This document shows positions 12,121 through 21,431 of a stretch of 64,000 nucleotides of DNA, piece by piece. The stretch's first letter is position 1. Each line of letters starts with the position of its first letter. Origin of the DNA: Phytohabitans flavus (GTDB lineage: Bacteria; Actinomycetota; Actinomycetes; Mycobacteriales; Micromonosporaceae); assembly GCF_011764545.1 (NCBI RefSeq), contig NZ_AP022870.1, forward strand, positions 1,162,001 through 1,226,000, read 5' to 3'. A model generated the notes under the pieces. The model saw nothing but the letters and a program-made list of their open reading frames with translations, was not told the origin of the DNA and did no database searches. The translations under genes and the position numbers were made by a program.

Positions 12121-12491
12121 TCACCCTTCGCGGTTGGCAAGCTCACCTCTTTGGGTCGCGGTCAGCCGAGCGCGACCCTTTGCCGCGGGGTCTGAGCGAT
12201 CAAGCCCGGGTTGGGCTTGGACCGCGGACCTTATTAGGTCGGAGATCTCGGCGAGCGTCAGCGAGCCGCCGACCTCCGCGGTACCCGCGGGAGCACACGG
12301 TCGGCGACTGACTACGCGGACCGGGGAAATCCCCATCTCAAAACAGTAGGCATCCAGGTATCGAGCGGCGTGCGGGCGGGGCCGGGCTCGACCGGAGAAT
12401 CACCGTCTGGGACGAGCAACGCGACGCCGGTGACGAGCGCCAGCACCGCGCCGCCGATCGCCCAGCCGCGCCGACCCGCCGGTGCCCGCAC
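12121..12491 (-). CDS. Putative membrane-anchored small protein (one frameshift)
   Basis: The GTG at 12491 has a GAAGGAG site 7 bases upstream. Residues 10-30 form one transmembrane segment ('WAIGGAVLALVTGVALLV'), followed by a Pro-rich stretch. The frame closes early at 12312, but adding one base in the G run at 12323-12326 carries it on through 'PPVRVVSRRPCAPAG' and 'GGSLTLAEISDLIRSAVQ' to a stop at 12121, giving about 123 residues. The same one-base-loss pattern restores other genes here. Function unknown; the N-terminal half alone could also be the true product. It is divergent from the amidohydrolase. Confidence 0.4.
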
Positions 12492-12698
12492 CTGACGACT
12501 CTCCTTCGTGTGAGGAATGCTGCCCTATTTGGCTGGATGACCCGCCAACTACGTCCCACACCGTGTCCGTCTTCACCCGGACCGCGTCGGCTCCGCAAAC
12601 TAGGCCCGGCGGATACACGCCCGATGGACGCGAAGTCGATGAAACGTCGATCTCGCGCGGCCACTATCTCTGTCTGGGTGCGACGACAGGGGAACCAG

Positions 12699-14044
12699 GT
12701 GTACCACACAGTCACCGGCAGCGCGGATACGACGCGGCTTCGCCTGCGCGTACCCGTACTGCTGCCCTGCGACCCCACCTGCTCGGTCCTGCGGGACGCC
12801 GTCGTGGACGTCGGTTCTGACGGCCGGATCGTCTACGCCGGAGCCGCGGCCACCGCACCCGAGTTCCGCGGATCGACGCGGCAGCTCACCGGGATCCTGC
12901 TGCCTGGGTTCGTCAACAGCCACGCGCACAGCGCGATGACGATGCTGCGGGGCGCCGGCAGCGACCTGCCGCTCATGCGGTGGCTGAGCGAGGAGATGTG
13001 GCCCGCGGAGGCCCATCTGGACGCGAACGACATCTACGACGGCACGCTGCTGGGCGCGGTGGAGATGCTCCGCAACGGCGTGACCACCAGCAACGAGATG
13101 TACTTCCACCCCGAGGCGGTGGCGCGGGCGGTCGTCGCGGCGGGATCGCGGGCGGTCGTCGCGGGTGTCATCATCGACCTGCCCGGCAAGCCGTGGGCCG
13201 GCATGCTGAGCGCGGCCAACAGCTGGATCGACTCGGCGGGGCTGCGGCACGGCCCGGGCGAGCGGATCGAGATCGCGTATGGGCCGCACTCCGCCTACGC
13301 GCTGCCGTACCCGGCTCTGGAGGTGGTGGCCGAGGAGGCGCGGTCCCGGGGGCGCTGGTGCACATCCATGTCGCCGAGTCGGTAGGGGAGGACGACGAGC
13401 AGCGGAAGATGTATGGCTCGGTGCCACAGCTGCTCGCGGCCGCGGGCGTGCTGGACGGGCGGGTGCTGGCGGCCCACGGCGTCCATCTGTCCACTCAGGA
13501 CATCAACCTGCTCGCCAAGCACCGGGTCGGCGTGGCCCATTGTCCGGGCTCCAACGCGAAGCTGGCCTCCGGTGTGGCACCGCTGCTCGTGCTCATGCGC
13601 TCCGGGGTGCCGGTGGGACTCGGCACCGACGGACCGGCCAGCAACGACGACCTCGACGTGCTGGAGGAGGCGCGGCTGGCCGCGACCTTCGCCCGCATCG
13701 GGGCGATGGACGCCGCCGCGCTGGGGGCGGCCGAAGTGCTGCTGCTCGCGACCCGCGGTGGTGCGGCGGCGCTCGGCCGGTCCGACATCGGCGCCGTGGA
13801 GGCGGGCCGGTGGGCCGACCTGGTCCATGTGGACATCGACGACCCGGCGTTCGCCACCGGCACCGACGGACCGGACGAGCAACTGCTGGCGAACCTTGTG
13901 TGGGCCGCGGGAGCCCGGCAAGTGACGGACGTGTGGGTCGCGGGGGAGCAGGTCGTGGCCGGCGGTGAGTCGACGCGGGTGGACCGTGCCCAGGCGCAGA
14001 GCGCGGTGGGCGCGATCGCGCGACAGCTTCGGGCGGTCCGGTAA
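12699..14044 (+). CDS. Amidohydrolase, 5'-methylthioadenosine / S-adenosylhomocysteine deaminase family (one frameshift)
   Basis: The GTG at 12699 follows AGGGGA; length is about 448 residues. The metal-site motifs of the TRZ/ATZ group are all present: 'NSHAHSAMTMLRG', 'DLPLMRWLSEEMWPAEA' (the substrate-loop motif typical of MTA/SAH deaminases), 'HIHVAES', 'AAHGVHLS' and 'GTDGPASNDDLDVLEE'. The frame breaks in a five-G run at 13348-13352; a sixth G joins 'EEARSRG' to 'ALVHIHVAES'. The family hydrolytically deaminates adenosyl metabolites or related N-heterocycles in the cytoplasm; the exact substrate is not determined. Confidence 0.85.
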
Positions 14045-14074
14045 CAGTAGCGAGCAGTATGCCGGCGAGGACTT

Positions 14075-14734
14075 CTACAACAGCCGGTATCCGCGCCCGA
14101 CGACGGTTTGGATGGGGTCCGGGGTGCCGAGCTTCTGGCGCAGAGTTTTCAGGGTCGTGCGTACCGCGGTGGTGAACGGGTCGGTGTGCTCGTCCCACAC
14201 TCGGGTCAGCAGGTGCTCGGCGCTCAACACCTCGCCCTCGGCGCGCATCAGCTCGGTGAGGACGCCGAACTCCTTGCGAGTGAGCGTGATGGCGCGCCCG
14301 CCGCGCTGTACCTGGTGGCGTCCCACGTCGACGTGCAGGTCGCCCCGGCGCAGTACGGTGGGTACCCGGTCCGGCGCCCGGCGCCCGAGCGCGGTCACCC
14401 GTGCGATGAGCTCGGTGAAGGCGAAGGGCTTCGGGAGGTAGTCGTCGGCGCCGAGCATGAGTCCCTCCACCCGGTTGTCGAGTGAGGCGGCCGCGGTGAG
14501 CATCAGGATGCGCGCCGGGCACTGCTGCCGGATGAGCGCGCGGGTCACGTCGTCGCCGTGCAGCAGGGGCAGGTCCCGGTCGAGGACGATCACGTCCGGC
14601 AGCACCTCGGCGGCGCGCGAGACGGCGGCCACACCGTCGTTCACGACGTCTACGACCATGCCGTTTTCGCGTATGCCGGCGGCGATCAGCTCGGCCAGTA
14701 TCGTGTCGTCCTCGACGACGAGCACTCGGAGCAT
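14075..14734 (-). CDS. OmpR-family two-component response regulator
   Basis: 219 residues. The receiver domain has the acidic pair in 'VLVVEDD', the phospho-acceptor D52 in 'VLDRDLP', Thr in 'ILMLTA' and Lys in 'DDYLPKPF'. The C-terminal winged helix is intact ('ITLTRKEFGVLTELM', 'VRTTLKTLRQKLG', 'VVGRGYRLL'). It starts 5 bases after the stop of the sensor kinase gene. The pair is divergent from a lipoprotein/ABC-exporter operon that it probably regulates. Confidence 0.9.
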   Translation of the reverse strand: MLRVLVVEDDTILAELIAAGIRENGMVVDVVNDGVAAVSRAAEVLPDVIVLDRDLPLLHGDDVTRALIRQQCPARILMLTAAASLDNRVEGLMLGADDYLPKPFAFTELIARVTALGRRAPDRVPTVLRRGDLHVDVGRHQVQRGGRAITLTRKEFGVLTELMRAEGEVLSAEHLLTRVWDEHTDPFTTAVRTTLKTLRQKLGTPDPIQTVVGRGYRLL

Positions 14735-14739
14735 GGCTG

Positions 14740-15936
14740 TCACCGGCTGGGCAGGGTAACGGTCGCCGAGAGGCCGCCGCCGACGCGCGGGGTGAGTGTC
14801 CAGGCGGCGTCGTGGGCGTCGACGATCGCGCCGACGATCGCCAGGCCCAGGCCGGCGCCGGAGGCACCGCCGCCGCGGCCCTGCCCGCGCTGGAACGGCT
14901 GCCGTAGCCCGGGTATGTCCTCGGGGTCGATTGTCGGGCCGGTGTTTTCCACCCGCACCCACGCGGCGCCGTCGCTGTGGCCGGTGGCGATCCAGACCTC
15001 ACCACCGTCCACATTGTATCGCCTGGCGTTGTCCAGCAGGTTGCGCAGCAGGAGTTCCAGCTGTATCGGGTCGCCCACGCACCGGGCCGGCGCCAGCGAC
15101 TGGCGCAGCGGCGGGCCAGCAACCGGCCACTTCGCGGCGGCTTCGGCGGCCACCTCGGCGACATCTACCGGCGCGACCGCCATGCCGACCTGCGTCCGGG
15201 CCAGCCGGAGCAGGCTGGTGAGCATCTCGTCGCTGCGGGTCGCCGCGGCGGCGACAGTGTCCAGCGCGCGCCGGTACTCCAGCTCGGCCCGGGTAGGGCG
15301 GGACAGCGCCATTTCCGCGGCGGTGCGAATGACGGTCAGCGGCGTGCGCAGCTCGTGTGAGGCATTGGCGACGAACAGCCGCTGCGCCTGGAACACGTGC
15401 GAGAGCCGGTCGAGCATGCCGTTGAATGTCTCGGCGAGCTTGCGCACCTCGTCGTGCGGCCCGTGCAGCGAGATCCGCGCGTTCATGTCCTCATGAGACA
15501 GTACGGCGGCGGTGCTCGTGATCTGCCGCAGTGGCCGCAGCGCGCGGCCGGCGACCAGCCAGCACAGCACCAGCGATACCACGGCCAGCGTGGCGAACAC
15601 GGCCCCGGTCTCCACGATGATGGTGCGCAGTGCGTCGACGCGGGCGTCGGTCGTGGCGGCCTCCAGGGCGCTGGTCTGCGCCGGGAGGGCGGTGCCGACA
15701 GTGGCGCCCGCCGGCAGCGTCACCGCCGAGTCCACCGCGGTGAGCTCGGCCACCACGGTCTGGCTGGCGGTGATCAGCTCGCGGTGGATCAGCAGATACA
15801 TCAACGTCAGGACCACCGCGCCGGTGGCCGCGAACACGGCCGAATACCACAATGTGAGCCGGGTGCGGATGGTGAGCCTGACCATCTCACTATTGTGCTC
15901 GACCCCGTGTGGCATCCGTGTGTTGCCGTGGGACAC
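14740..15936 (-). CDS. Sensor histidine kinase
   Basis: An N-terminal membrane segment (about residues 11-33 from the internal ATG at 15885) and a second at 92-112 enclose a short external sensor region. A HAMP domain and the H-box follow ('NASHELRTPL', phospho-His at about 177). N-box 'NLLDNARRYN' and G-boxes 'DIPGLRQPF' and 'GAGLGLAIVGAIV' complete the ATPase. The start is either 15936 or 15885; the shorter version lacks a useless polar extension and looks more natural. It phosphorylates the regulator encoded immediately downstream. Confidence 0.9.
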   Translation of the reverse strand: MSHGNTRMPHGVEHNSEMVRLTIRTRLTLWYSAVFAATGAVVLTLMYLLIHRELITASQTVVAELTAVDSAVTLPAGATVGTALPAQTSALEAATTDARVDALRTIIVETGAVFATLAVVSLVLCWLVAGRALRPLRQITSTAAVLSHEDMNARISLHGPHDEVRKLAETFNGMLDRLSHVFQAQRLFVANASHELRTPLTVIRTAAEMALSRPTRAELEYRRALDTVAAAATRSDEMLTSLLRLARTQVGMAVAPVDVAEVAAEAAAKWPVAGPPLRQSLAPARCVGDPIQLELLLRNLLDNARRYNVDGGEVWIATGHSDGAAWVRVENTGPTIDPEDIPGLRQPFQRGQGRGGGASGAGLGLAIVGAIVDAHDAAWTLTPRVGGGLSATVTLPSR

Positions 15937-15971
15937 GCGGCTGCCGCCGCCCGGGTCCCAGGATGGGCGCC

Positions 15972-16496
15972 ATGCTGAACCTCAGAACAGCGGTACCCGC
16001 GCTGGCGCTGTCCATCCTCGTACTGGCCGGCGTCGTCGCCTGTGCCACCGGCACGCCCGAGGCGGCCGCGCCGCCGCCCGCGACCAGCGATCGGGAGCAG
16101 GGCCTGAAGTTCGCGCAGTGCATGCGCGACCACGGCGTGGACATGCCCGACCCCGGGACCGAGGGAGTCGTCACCGGGCCCGGATCCGGCGCGCTACCAA
16201 GTCCCGGCGCGAGCGCCCCGACCCTGACCACCGGCGACGACTCCGCGTTCGAAGCCTGCCGCAAGTTCCTGCCCAACGGCGGCGAGGTGCGTAAGCCGAC
16301 CGCCGCGGAGCGCGAACAGATGGTGCGGTACGCGGCGTGCATGCGGGAACAGGGCATCGACTACCCCGACCCGGGCCCCGACGGCGCGGCGCCGGTGGCC
16401 GGAGTTCCGGTCGGTGACACCGCGGCGATGCAGCGGATGGAGGCCGCCGCCCGCGCGTGCGAGGCGCAGGCGGGCAGCACGGCACCGGCCAAATGA
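15972..16496 (+). CDS. Lipoprotein with duplicated Cys-Met-Arg / Pro-Asp-Pro motif
   Basis: About 174 residues from the ATG at 15972 (AGGA 8 bases upstream). Lipobox 'LVLAGVVAC' predicts a lipid anchor. The mature part has two copies of one motif: 'FAQCMRDHGVDMPDPG' and 'YAACMREQGIDYPDPGPDG', each followed by a partner Cys ('FEACRKFLP', 'ARACEAQ'). It is first in an ATGA/GTGA-overlapping four-gene operon with an adaptor, an ABC ATPase and a permease, so it probably works with this exporter outside the membrane. Such motif-bearing lipoproteins are common in actinomycetes; their role is not established. Confidence 0.8.
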   Translation: MLNLRTAVPALALSILVLAGVVACATGTPEAAAPPPATSDREQGLKFAQCMRDHGVDMPDPGTEGVVTGPGSGALPSPGASAPTLTTGDDSAFEACRKFLPNGGEVRKPTAAEREQMVRYAACMREQGIDYPDPGPDGAAPVAGVPVGDTAAMQRMEAAARACEAQAGSTAPAK

Positions 16497-17527
16497 CCGC
16501 TCGGGTCGTCATCGGCCTCACCGGCGCCGCTGCTGCCGTCGCGGTCGTCGTCCTGGCCACCCTGGGGTACGGCGGCCGGGACGCCAGCTCCGAGGCACCG
16601 CTGGTACAGCCGCCGAAGACGGCGCCGGTGACCCGCGCCACGCTTGTCGACGCGGTACACCTCTCCGGAACGGTGGGGTACGGCAACTCCGAACCGTTCC
16701 CCGGGCGCCTCGCCGGCACCCTGACCCAGATTGCCGAACCGGGTGACGCCCTCGACCGCGGCGACGTCGCGTACCGGGTCGACGACCGGCCGGTCGTGGT
16801 GCTGATCGGAGAGCTGCCCGCGTACCGGCCCCTGGCGGTCGCGACCACCGGCGCTGACGTCGCGCAGTTCGAGCAGAACCTGCGGGCGCTCGGGTACGAG
16901 GGGTTCACGGTCGATGAGGAGTACAGCGAGGCGACCGCGGCCGCGGTGAAGCGGTGGCAGGCGGATCTGGGCCTGGACGAGACCGGGATCGTCGACCTCG
17001 GGCGGGTCGTCTACGTCCCGGCGCCGGTCCGCGTGGCGAAACGCGAGCAGCGTGCCGGCGATCAGGCCGCCCCCGGCACGCCGGTGCTGACCGTCACCGG
17101 TACCACTCGCACCGTCGCTGTACGGCTCGACGACAAGACGGCGGTACCGCTGAAGCCTGGAGCGAAGGTCCAGGTGCGGGCGTCCGGTGCGAAGCCTGTC
17201 GACGGCGTCGTCGCCGGGGTGCGGGCGGCGGAGGAGGGCGAGCAGCCCGGGAAGGTGGCGATGGTCGGCATCAAGGACCAACGCGGGTTCAAGGCTGCCG
17301 AGGGGGAGCAGGTCGACGTCGCCGTGGTCCGGGCGACCCGCAAGGACGTGCTGACCGTGCCGATCGTGGCGCTGCTGGCCGTCGCCGACGGCTACGGCGT
17401 GGAGGTCTTCGGCGCGGGCGGCCGGCGGGTGGTGCCGGTCACCGTCGGCCTCTTCGCGCAGGGGCAGGTGGAGGTCACCGCACCGGAGCTCGCCGAAGGG
17501 ATGCGGGTCGGGGTGGCCGGACAGTGA
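16493..17527 (+). CDS. Membrane-anchored periplasmic-type adaptor with peptidoglycan-binding domain
   Basis: 344 residues, ATG overlapping the lipoprotein stop (ATGA). One N-terminal transmembrane segment ('[20 protein letters not shown]') precedes an HlyD/MacA-like part ('LSGTVGYGN', '[18 protein letters not shown]'). This is interrupted by a PG_binding_1 domain at about residues 120-165 ('[20 protein letters not shown]', '[14 protein letters not shown]'), then beta-barrel segments. In gram-positives such fusions tether the adaptor to the cell wall beside MacB-type ABC exporters, which fits the next two genes. Confidence 0.85.
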   Translation: MTARVVIGLTGAAAAVAVVVLATLGYGGRDASSEAPLVQPPKTAPVTRATLVDAVHLSGTVGYGNSEPFPGRLAGTLTQIAEPGDALDRGDVAYRVDDRPVVVLIGELPAYRPLAVATTGADVAQFEQNLRALGYEGFTVDEEYSEATAAAVKRWQADLGLDETGIVDLGRVVYVPAPVRVAKREQRAGDQAAPGTPVLTVTGTTRTVAVRLDDKTAVPLKPGAKVQVRASGAKPVDGVVAGVRAAEEGEQPGKVAMVGIKDQRGFKAAEGEQVDVAVVRATRKDVLTVPIVALLAVADGYGVEVFGAGGRRVVPVTVGLFAQGQVEVTAPELAEGMRVGVAGQ

Positions 17528-18246
17528 ACGTGCTGTCCCTTGTGGACGTCCACAAGCGATACCCGGGCGTCGTCGCCCTGGACGGTGTCTCGCTGGAGGT
17601 GGAGACCGGTGAGTTCGTCGCGATCGTCGGTCCTTCCGGCTCGGGCAAGTCCACGCTGCTGCACCTGGCCGGCACGCTCGACCGGCCGACCAGCGGCCGG
17701 GTCCGGATCGCTGGGTACGACATAGCCGGGCTCGCCGACCGCCACCTGGCGGCGTTGCGCGCGCGCACGATCGGCTTCGTTTTCCAGCAGTTTCACCTCG
17801 CGGCCGGGGTGGCCGCCGTCGACAACGTCGCCGACGGCCTGCTGTACCTGGGTGTGCCGCTGCGCGAGCGCCGGCGCCAGGCGCGTGGGGCACTCGAACG
17901 GGTGGGGCTCGGCCACCGGCTCACGCACCGGCCGCACGAGCTGTCCGGCGGGGAGCGGCAGCGGGTGGCGATCGCCCGGGCGACCGTCGGATCCCCGCCG
18001 CTGCTGCTGGCCGACGAGCCGACCGGCAACCTCGACAGCGCCGCCGGGGCCGGCATCCTCCAGCTGCTTCGGGACCTCAACGGGGCGGGTGCCACGGTCC
18101 TCGTCGTCACCCACGACCGCGATCTGGCATCCCAACTGTCCCGGCAGGTGGTCATGCGGGACGGCCGCGTAGTCGACGACACCCGGAACGATCGCGGCGG
18201 GCGAGGACCGGCCGTCGCCGCTGGCAGGGGAGGAGACGGGGTATGA
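17524..18246 (+). CDS. ABC exporter ATPase subunit (MacB/LolD type)
   Basis: 240 residues, GTG start overlapping the upstream stop. Walker A '[11 protein letters not shown]', Q-loop 'GFVFQQFHL', signature '[14 protein letters not shown]', Walker B '[12 protein letters not shown]' and the switch His in 'VVTHDRDLA' are all intact. The '[10 protein letters not shown]' wording is typical of the LolD/MacB/FtsE group. It energises the permease encoded by the overlapping next gene. Confidence 0.93.
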   Translation: MNVLSLVDVHKRYPGVVALDGVSLEVETGEFVAIVGPSGSGKSTLLHLAGTLDRPTSGRVRIAGYDIAGLADRHLAALRARTIGFVFQQFHLAAGVAAVDNVADGLLYLGVPLRERRRQARGALERVGLGHRLTHRPHELSGGERQRVAIARATVGSPPLLLADEPTGNLDSAAGAGILQLLRDLNGAGATVLVVTHDRDLASQLSRQVVMRDGRVVDDTRNDRGGRGPAVAAGRGGDGV

Positions 18247-19478
18247 CCGGCGACTCAGGACCGCGGCGCCGCCAGCGCGGCGTCAACGCTCCGCGGCCGG
18301 CCCGGATGCGGTTGGCCGACGTGGCCCGCGTCGGCGTGATCGGCCTCCGCACCAGGCCGTCGCGGGCGGTGCTTTCCGCGGCCGGTATCGCCATCGGTAT
18401 CGCCGCGATGATCGCCGTCGTCGGCATCACCACGTCCAGCCGGCTCGACCTCGCCAGGAGCCTCGACCGCTACGGCACCAATGTGCTGTCCGTGACCGCT
18501 GGCGTCAACCTTGCCGGCGATCCGGCCCGCCTGCCCGCGGAGGCGGTCCCGATGGTCGCCCGCATGTCCGATGTGGAACATGTCTCGGCCACCGGTGCCG
18601 TGGAGCGCGCCGTCTACCGTACCGACCACGTCCCCAGCGGCAACACGAACGGCATCGCGGTGCTCGCCGCCCAGAGGGACCTGCGTGCCCCGCTGGGCGC
18701 GACGCTCGCCGACGGCGTTTGGTTCAACGGCGCGACCGAGCGCGCCACCGCGGTGGTGCTGGGTGCCACCGCGGCCCGGTATCTGGGTATCCGCGGCGCC
18801 GGCCCCGACGTACGGGTGTGGCTGGGCGGGCAGTGGTTCACCGTCATCGGTGTGCTCGCTCCCGTACCGCTGGTGCCGGATCTGGACGCCGCGGCGTTCG
18901 TCGGCTGGCCGGCCGCCCGCACGTACCTCGGCTTCGACGGCTGGGCGAGTACCCTCTACACCCGGATAGCGCCGCACGCGGTCGACGAGGTGCGGGCGAA
19001 GCTGGGACGCACGGTCAACCCCGAGCACCCCAACGAGGTCCGGGTCGAGCGCCCGTCCGACGCGCTGCGCGTCAAGCGGGCCACCGACAGCACGTTCACC
19101 GCGCTGCTGCTCGGCCTCGGCGCGGTGGCCCTGCTCGTCGGCGGCGTCGGTGTCGCCAACACCATGGTCATCTCCGTCCTGGAACGGCGTGGTGAGATCG
19201 GCTGGCGGCGTGCGCTCGGGGCCACCAAGGGCCAGATCCGCATCCAGTTTCTCGCCGAGGCGTTGCTGCTGTCCGCCCTCGGTGGGGGCGGCGGTGTGCT
19301 GCTCGGCGTCGCGATCACCACCGGTTACGCGCTCACCCAGGGGTGGCCGGTGTCGGTGCCCGGCTGGGCCCAGGCCGGTGCGGTGCTGTCCACCCTCCTC
19401 ATCGGCGGGCTGGCTGGCCTCTACCCGGCGATCCGGGCCGCCCGTCTGGCCCCCACCGAGGCGCTCACACTGCCGTAG
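18243..19478 (+). CDS. MacB/FtsX-type ABC permease
   Basis: 411 residues, ATG overlapping the ATPase stop. One N-terminal membrane segment ('[20 protein letters not shown]') is followed by a large extracytoplasmic domain and three C-terminal segments, including '[18 protein letters not shown]'-like coupling text ('[17 protein letters not shown]'), the hallmark of the FtsX/MacB family. With its ATPase, adaptor and lipoprotein it forms a mechanotransmission-type exporter. The adjacent two-component system suggests envelope stress or antimicrobial-peptide sensing, which is an inference. Confidence 0.9.
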   Translation: MTGDSGPRRRQRGVNAPRPARMRLADVARVGVIGLRTRPSRAVLSAAGIAIGIAAMIAVVGITTSSRLDLARSLDRYGTNVLSVTAGVNLAGDPARLPAEAVPMVARMSDVEHVSATGAVERAVYRTDHVPSGNTNGIAVLAAQRDLRAPLGATLADGVWFNGATERATAVVLGATAARYLGIRGAGPDVRVWLGGQWFTVIGVLAPVPLVPDLDAAAFVGWPAARTYLGFDGWASTLYTRIAPHAVDEVRAKLGRTVNPEHPNEVRVERPSDALRVKRATDSTFTALLLGLGAVALLVGGVGVANTMVISVLERRGEIGWRRALGATKGQIRIQFLAEALLLSALGGGGGVLLGVAITTGYALTQGWPVSVPGWAQAGAVLSTLLIGGLAGLYPAIRAARLAPTEALTLP

Positions 19479-19581
19479 GCCGAGTGCGGTGTCGCTGAGC
19501 AGCGCGTCGATCGAGCGTGGATCTGTTGTGTTTCGAGTACCGGTTAGTTGTGAGCATGATTCATAACCTATTGGGCGACCG

Positions 19582-20838
19582 GTGGGTGCGTCGTTGACCG
19601 ACCACCGTCCCCGCGTGCGCGACGTGCTGCGGGTACGGGAGTTTCAGGCCATGTGCGCGGCGGAGTTCCTCTCCTACGCCGGTGACCAGATCGCCCGGGT
19701 CGGGCTCGCCGTGCTGGTGTTCAACCGCACCGACTCGGCGGCGCTCACCGGTCTGACGTACATGATGACGTTCCTGCCGAGCGTGGTCGGCGCGCTCGTC
19801 CTGTCCGGACTGGCCGACCGCAAGCCGCGCCGCGAGCTGATCATCGTGCTCGACCTGGCGCAGGCGGCGCTGGTGGTCGCGATGCTGACTCCCGGCATGC
19901 CACTGGCCGGCCTGTGCGTGCTGGTCGGACTCGTCTCGCTGCTGACGGGACCGTACAAGGCGGCCCACCTGGCCCTGCTGCGCGACGTGCTGGACGCCGA
20001 TCTCTATCCGCTCGGCATGGCGGTGCGACAGAGCCAGAACAACGCCGCCCAGCTCATGGGGTTCGCCGGCGGTGGCGTCCTGGCCGCGAGTGTCAGCCCG
20101 CGACTGTGCATGTCCATCAACGCGTTGTCCTTCCTGGCCTCGGCGGCGATCGTGGCCGTCGGCGTCGTACGCCGCCCCGCGGCCAGGACTACATCCGGCG
20201 GGGGCGGGCTCCGCAGCGGCCTGGTCGTCGTCTGGGGTGATCCGAAACGCCGGGCCATCTTCCTGGCCACGTTCCTGAGCGCCTGCTACGTCGCCCCGGA
20301 GGCCCTCGCGGCCCCCGTGGCCGCCACGCTGAACCAGGATCCGATTATGGTCGGTCTGCTGCTCGCGAGCTGCTGCGCCGGCGCGGTGGTCGGTGTGCCG
20401 CTGCTCTCGCGGCTGCTGCCGGCACTGCGCCGGTCGGCCGCCTTCCCGGTGCTCCTGGTCCTCACCGGGTTACCGCTGGCCCTGTTACCGCTGCACGGCG
20501 ACATCTACCTGGCCATGGTGGTTTTCGCCGTCGGCGGCGCCTTGTGGGCCATCCAGGTGGTCATGCTTTCGGCCAACCTCGTCGAGCTGTTGCCCGACTC
20601 GCACCGGGCCCAGGGCATGGGCGTCGCGGCGTCGATGAACCGGACCGCGATGGGCGTCGGCGCGGGGCTGGCCGGGCTGCTCGCCGAGGCGGTCGGTCCC
20701 GTACCGGCGATCGGTGTCGCCGGTGTCGCCGCGACACTGCTGGCCGTGGTGCCGGGCGCCTTGTGGATCAGGTCCAGCCGCTCAGCCACGGGCCTGCACG
20801 AACCAGCGGTCCACCTCGCGACGGAGCCGGGCGCATGA
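19582..20838 (+). CDS. MFS transporter
   Basis: 418 residues, GTG start, about 12 hydrophobic helices. 'GLADRKPRRELI' is the cytoplasmic loop 2-3 motif A of the major facilitator superfamily. 'AVRQSQNNAAQLMGFAGGG' resembles the macrolide/enterobactin-efflux (MFS_3) branch, so drug or siderophore efflux is plausible. It stands alone, about 100 bases after the ABC operon. Confidence 0.85.
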   Translation: MGASLTDHRPRVRDVLRVREFQAMCAAEFLSYAGDQIARVGLAVLVFNRTDSAALTGLTYMMTFLPSVVGALVLSGLADRKPRRELIIVLDLAQAALVVAMLTPGMPLAGLCVLVGLVSLLTGPYKAAHLALLRDVLDADLYPLGMAVRQSQNNAAQLMGFAGGGVLAASVSPRLCMSINALSFLASAAIVAVGVVRRPAARTTSGGGGLRSGLVVVWGDPKRRAIFLATFLSACYVAPEALAAPVAATLNQDPIMVGLLLASCCAGAVVGVPLLSRLLPALRRSAAFPVLLVLTGLPLALLPLHGDIYLAMVVFAVGGALWAIQVVMLSANLVELLPDSHRAQGMGVAASMNRTAMGVGAGLAGLLAEAVGPVPAIGVAGVAATLLAVVPGALWIRSSRSATGLHEPAVHLATEPGA

Positions 20839-20984
20839 CGCGACGCTGCCGCGGGTGGCCCCGCTCACACCGCCGTCAAGATCGCGTCGGGTTCGCGTAG
20901 GCATACTGTCAGCGCAGCCGGTTCTGCCGCCACGTGGGTGTTCACTGGACTCTTCACCCGCTTGGCGAAGGAGCTGTGGCGAAC

Positions 20985-21431
20985 GTGGCCAACCCACCTC
21001 ATGCCGCACCAGAGGTACCCACGGTCGAGGGATACCGGAACTTCCCGGGATCCCCGCCGGGGTTCGACTCGGTACCGCCGCCCGTCGGATCCGGGCCGGC
21101 CCTTCCGGGTGACGCCATCGTAGTGGTTGGCGAGGCCGTACAGCGGGCGGTGTCGCTGATCGCCGCCGCCGCGGAGATGGCCACGGAGGCCGGGGCGCGG
21201 ATCCAGAATCACCTGGACCTGTCGGTACCCGCGCCGTGGGGCGACGACCCCGCGATGGGCAAGCCCTTCGAGGCGGCGTTCGCGGTACCGAGGGCCGCGC
21301 TGATCGAGTCGGCCCACCTGCTCCCGGAAATCCTGCACGACCTGGCGGACGACCTTCGGGAGGCGCTGACTGGATTCGCCGACGCGGAGCACACCTCCAG
21401 GCAGCTCGCCGCCTTCATACCGCCCGCATAG
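20985..21431 (+). CDS. WXG100-like small partner of a type VII secreted toxin
   Basis: About 148 residues. An AAGGAG site lies before GTG codons at 20976 and 20985; spacing favours the second. After a Pro-rich leader the protein is helical ('AVQRAVSLIAAAAEMATEAG', 'AHLLPEILHDLADDLREAL') and carries 'PWGDDPAMGKPFEAAF', a W-G turn typical of ESX substrates and of proteins encoded just upstream of large type VII toxins. Its TAG stop abuts the ATG of the next gene. I infer that it is co-secreted with, or chaperones, that protein. Confidence 0.6.
   Translation: MANPPHAAPEVPTVEGYRNFPGSPPGFDSVPPPVGSGPALPGDAIVVVGEAVQRAVSLIAAAAEMATEAGARIQNHLDLSVPAPWGDDPAMGKPFEAAFAVPRAALIESAHLLPEILHDLADDLREALTGFADAEHTSRQLAAFIPPA

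Noticed and set aside
12227..12240. Short palindrome (5-base arms, 4-base loop) as an operator
   Set aside because: It is too short to distinguish from chance and lies inside the putative small membrane-protein gene.
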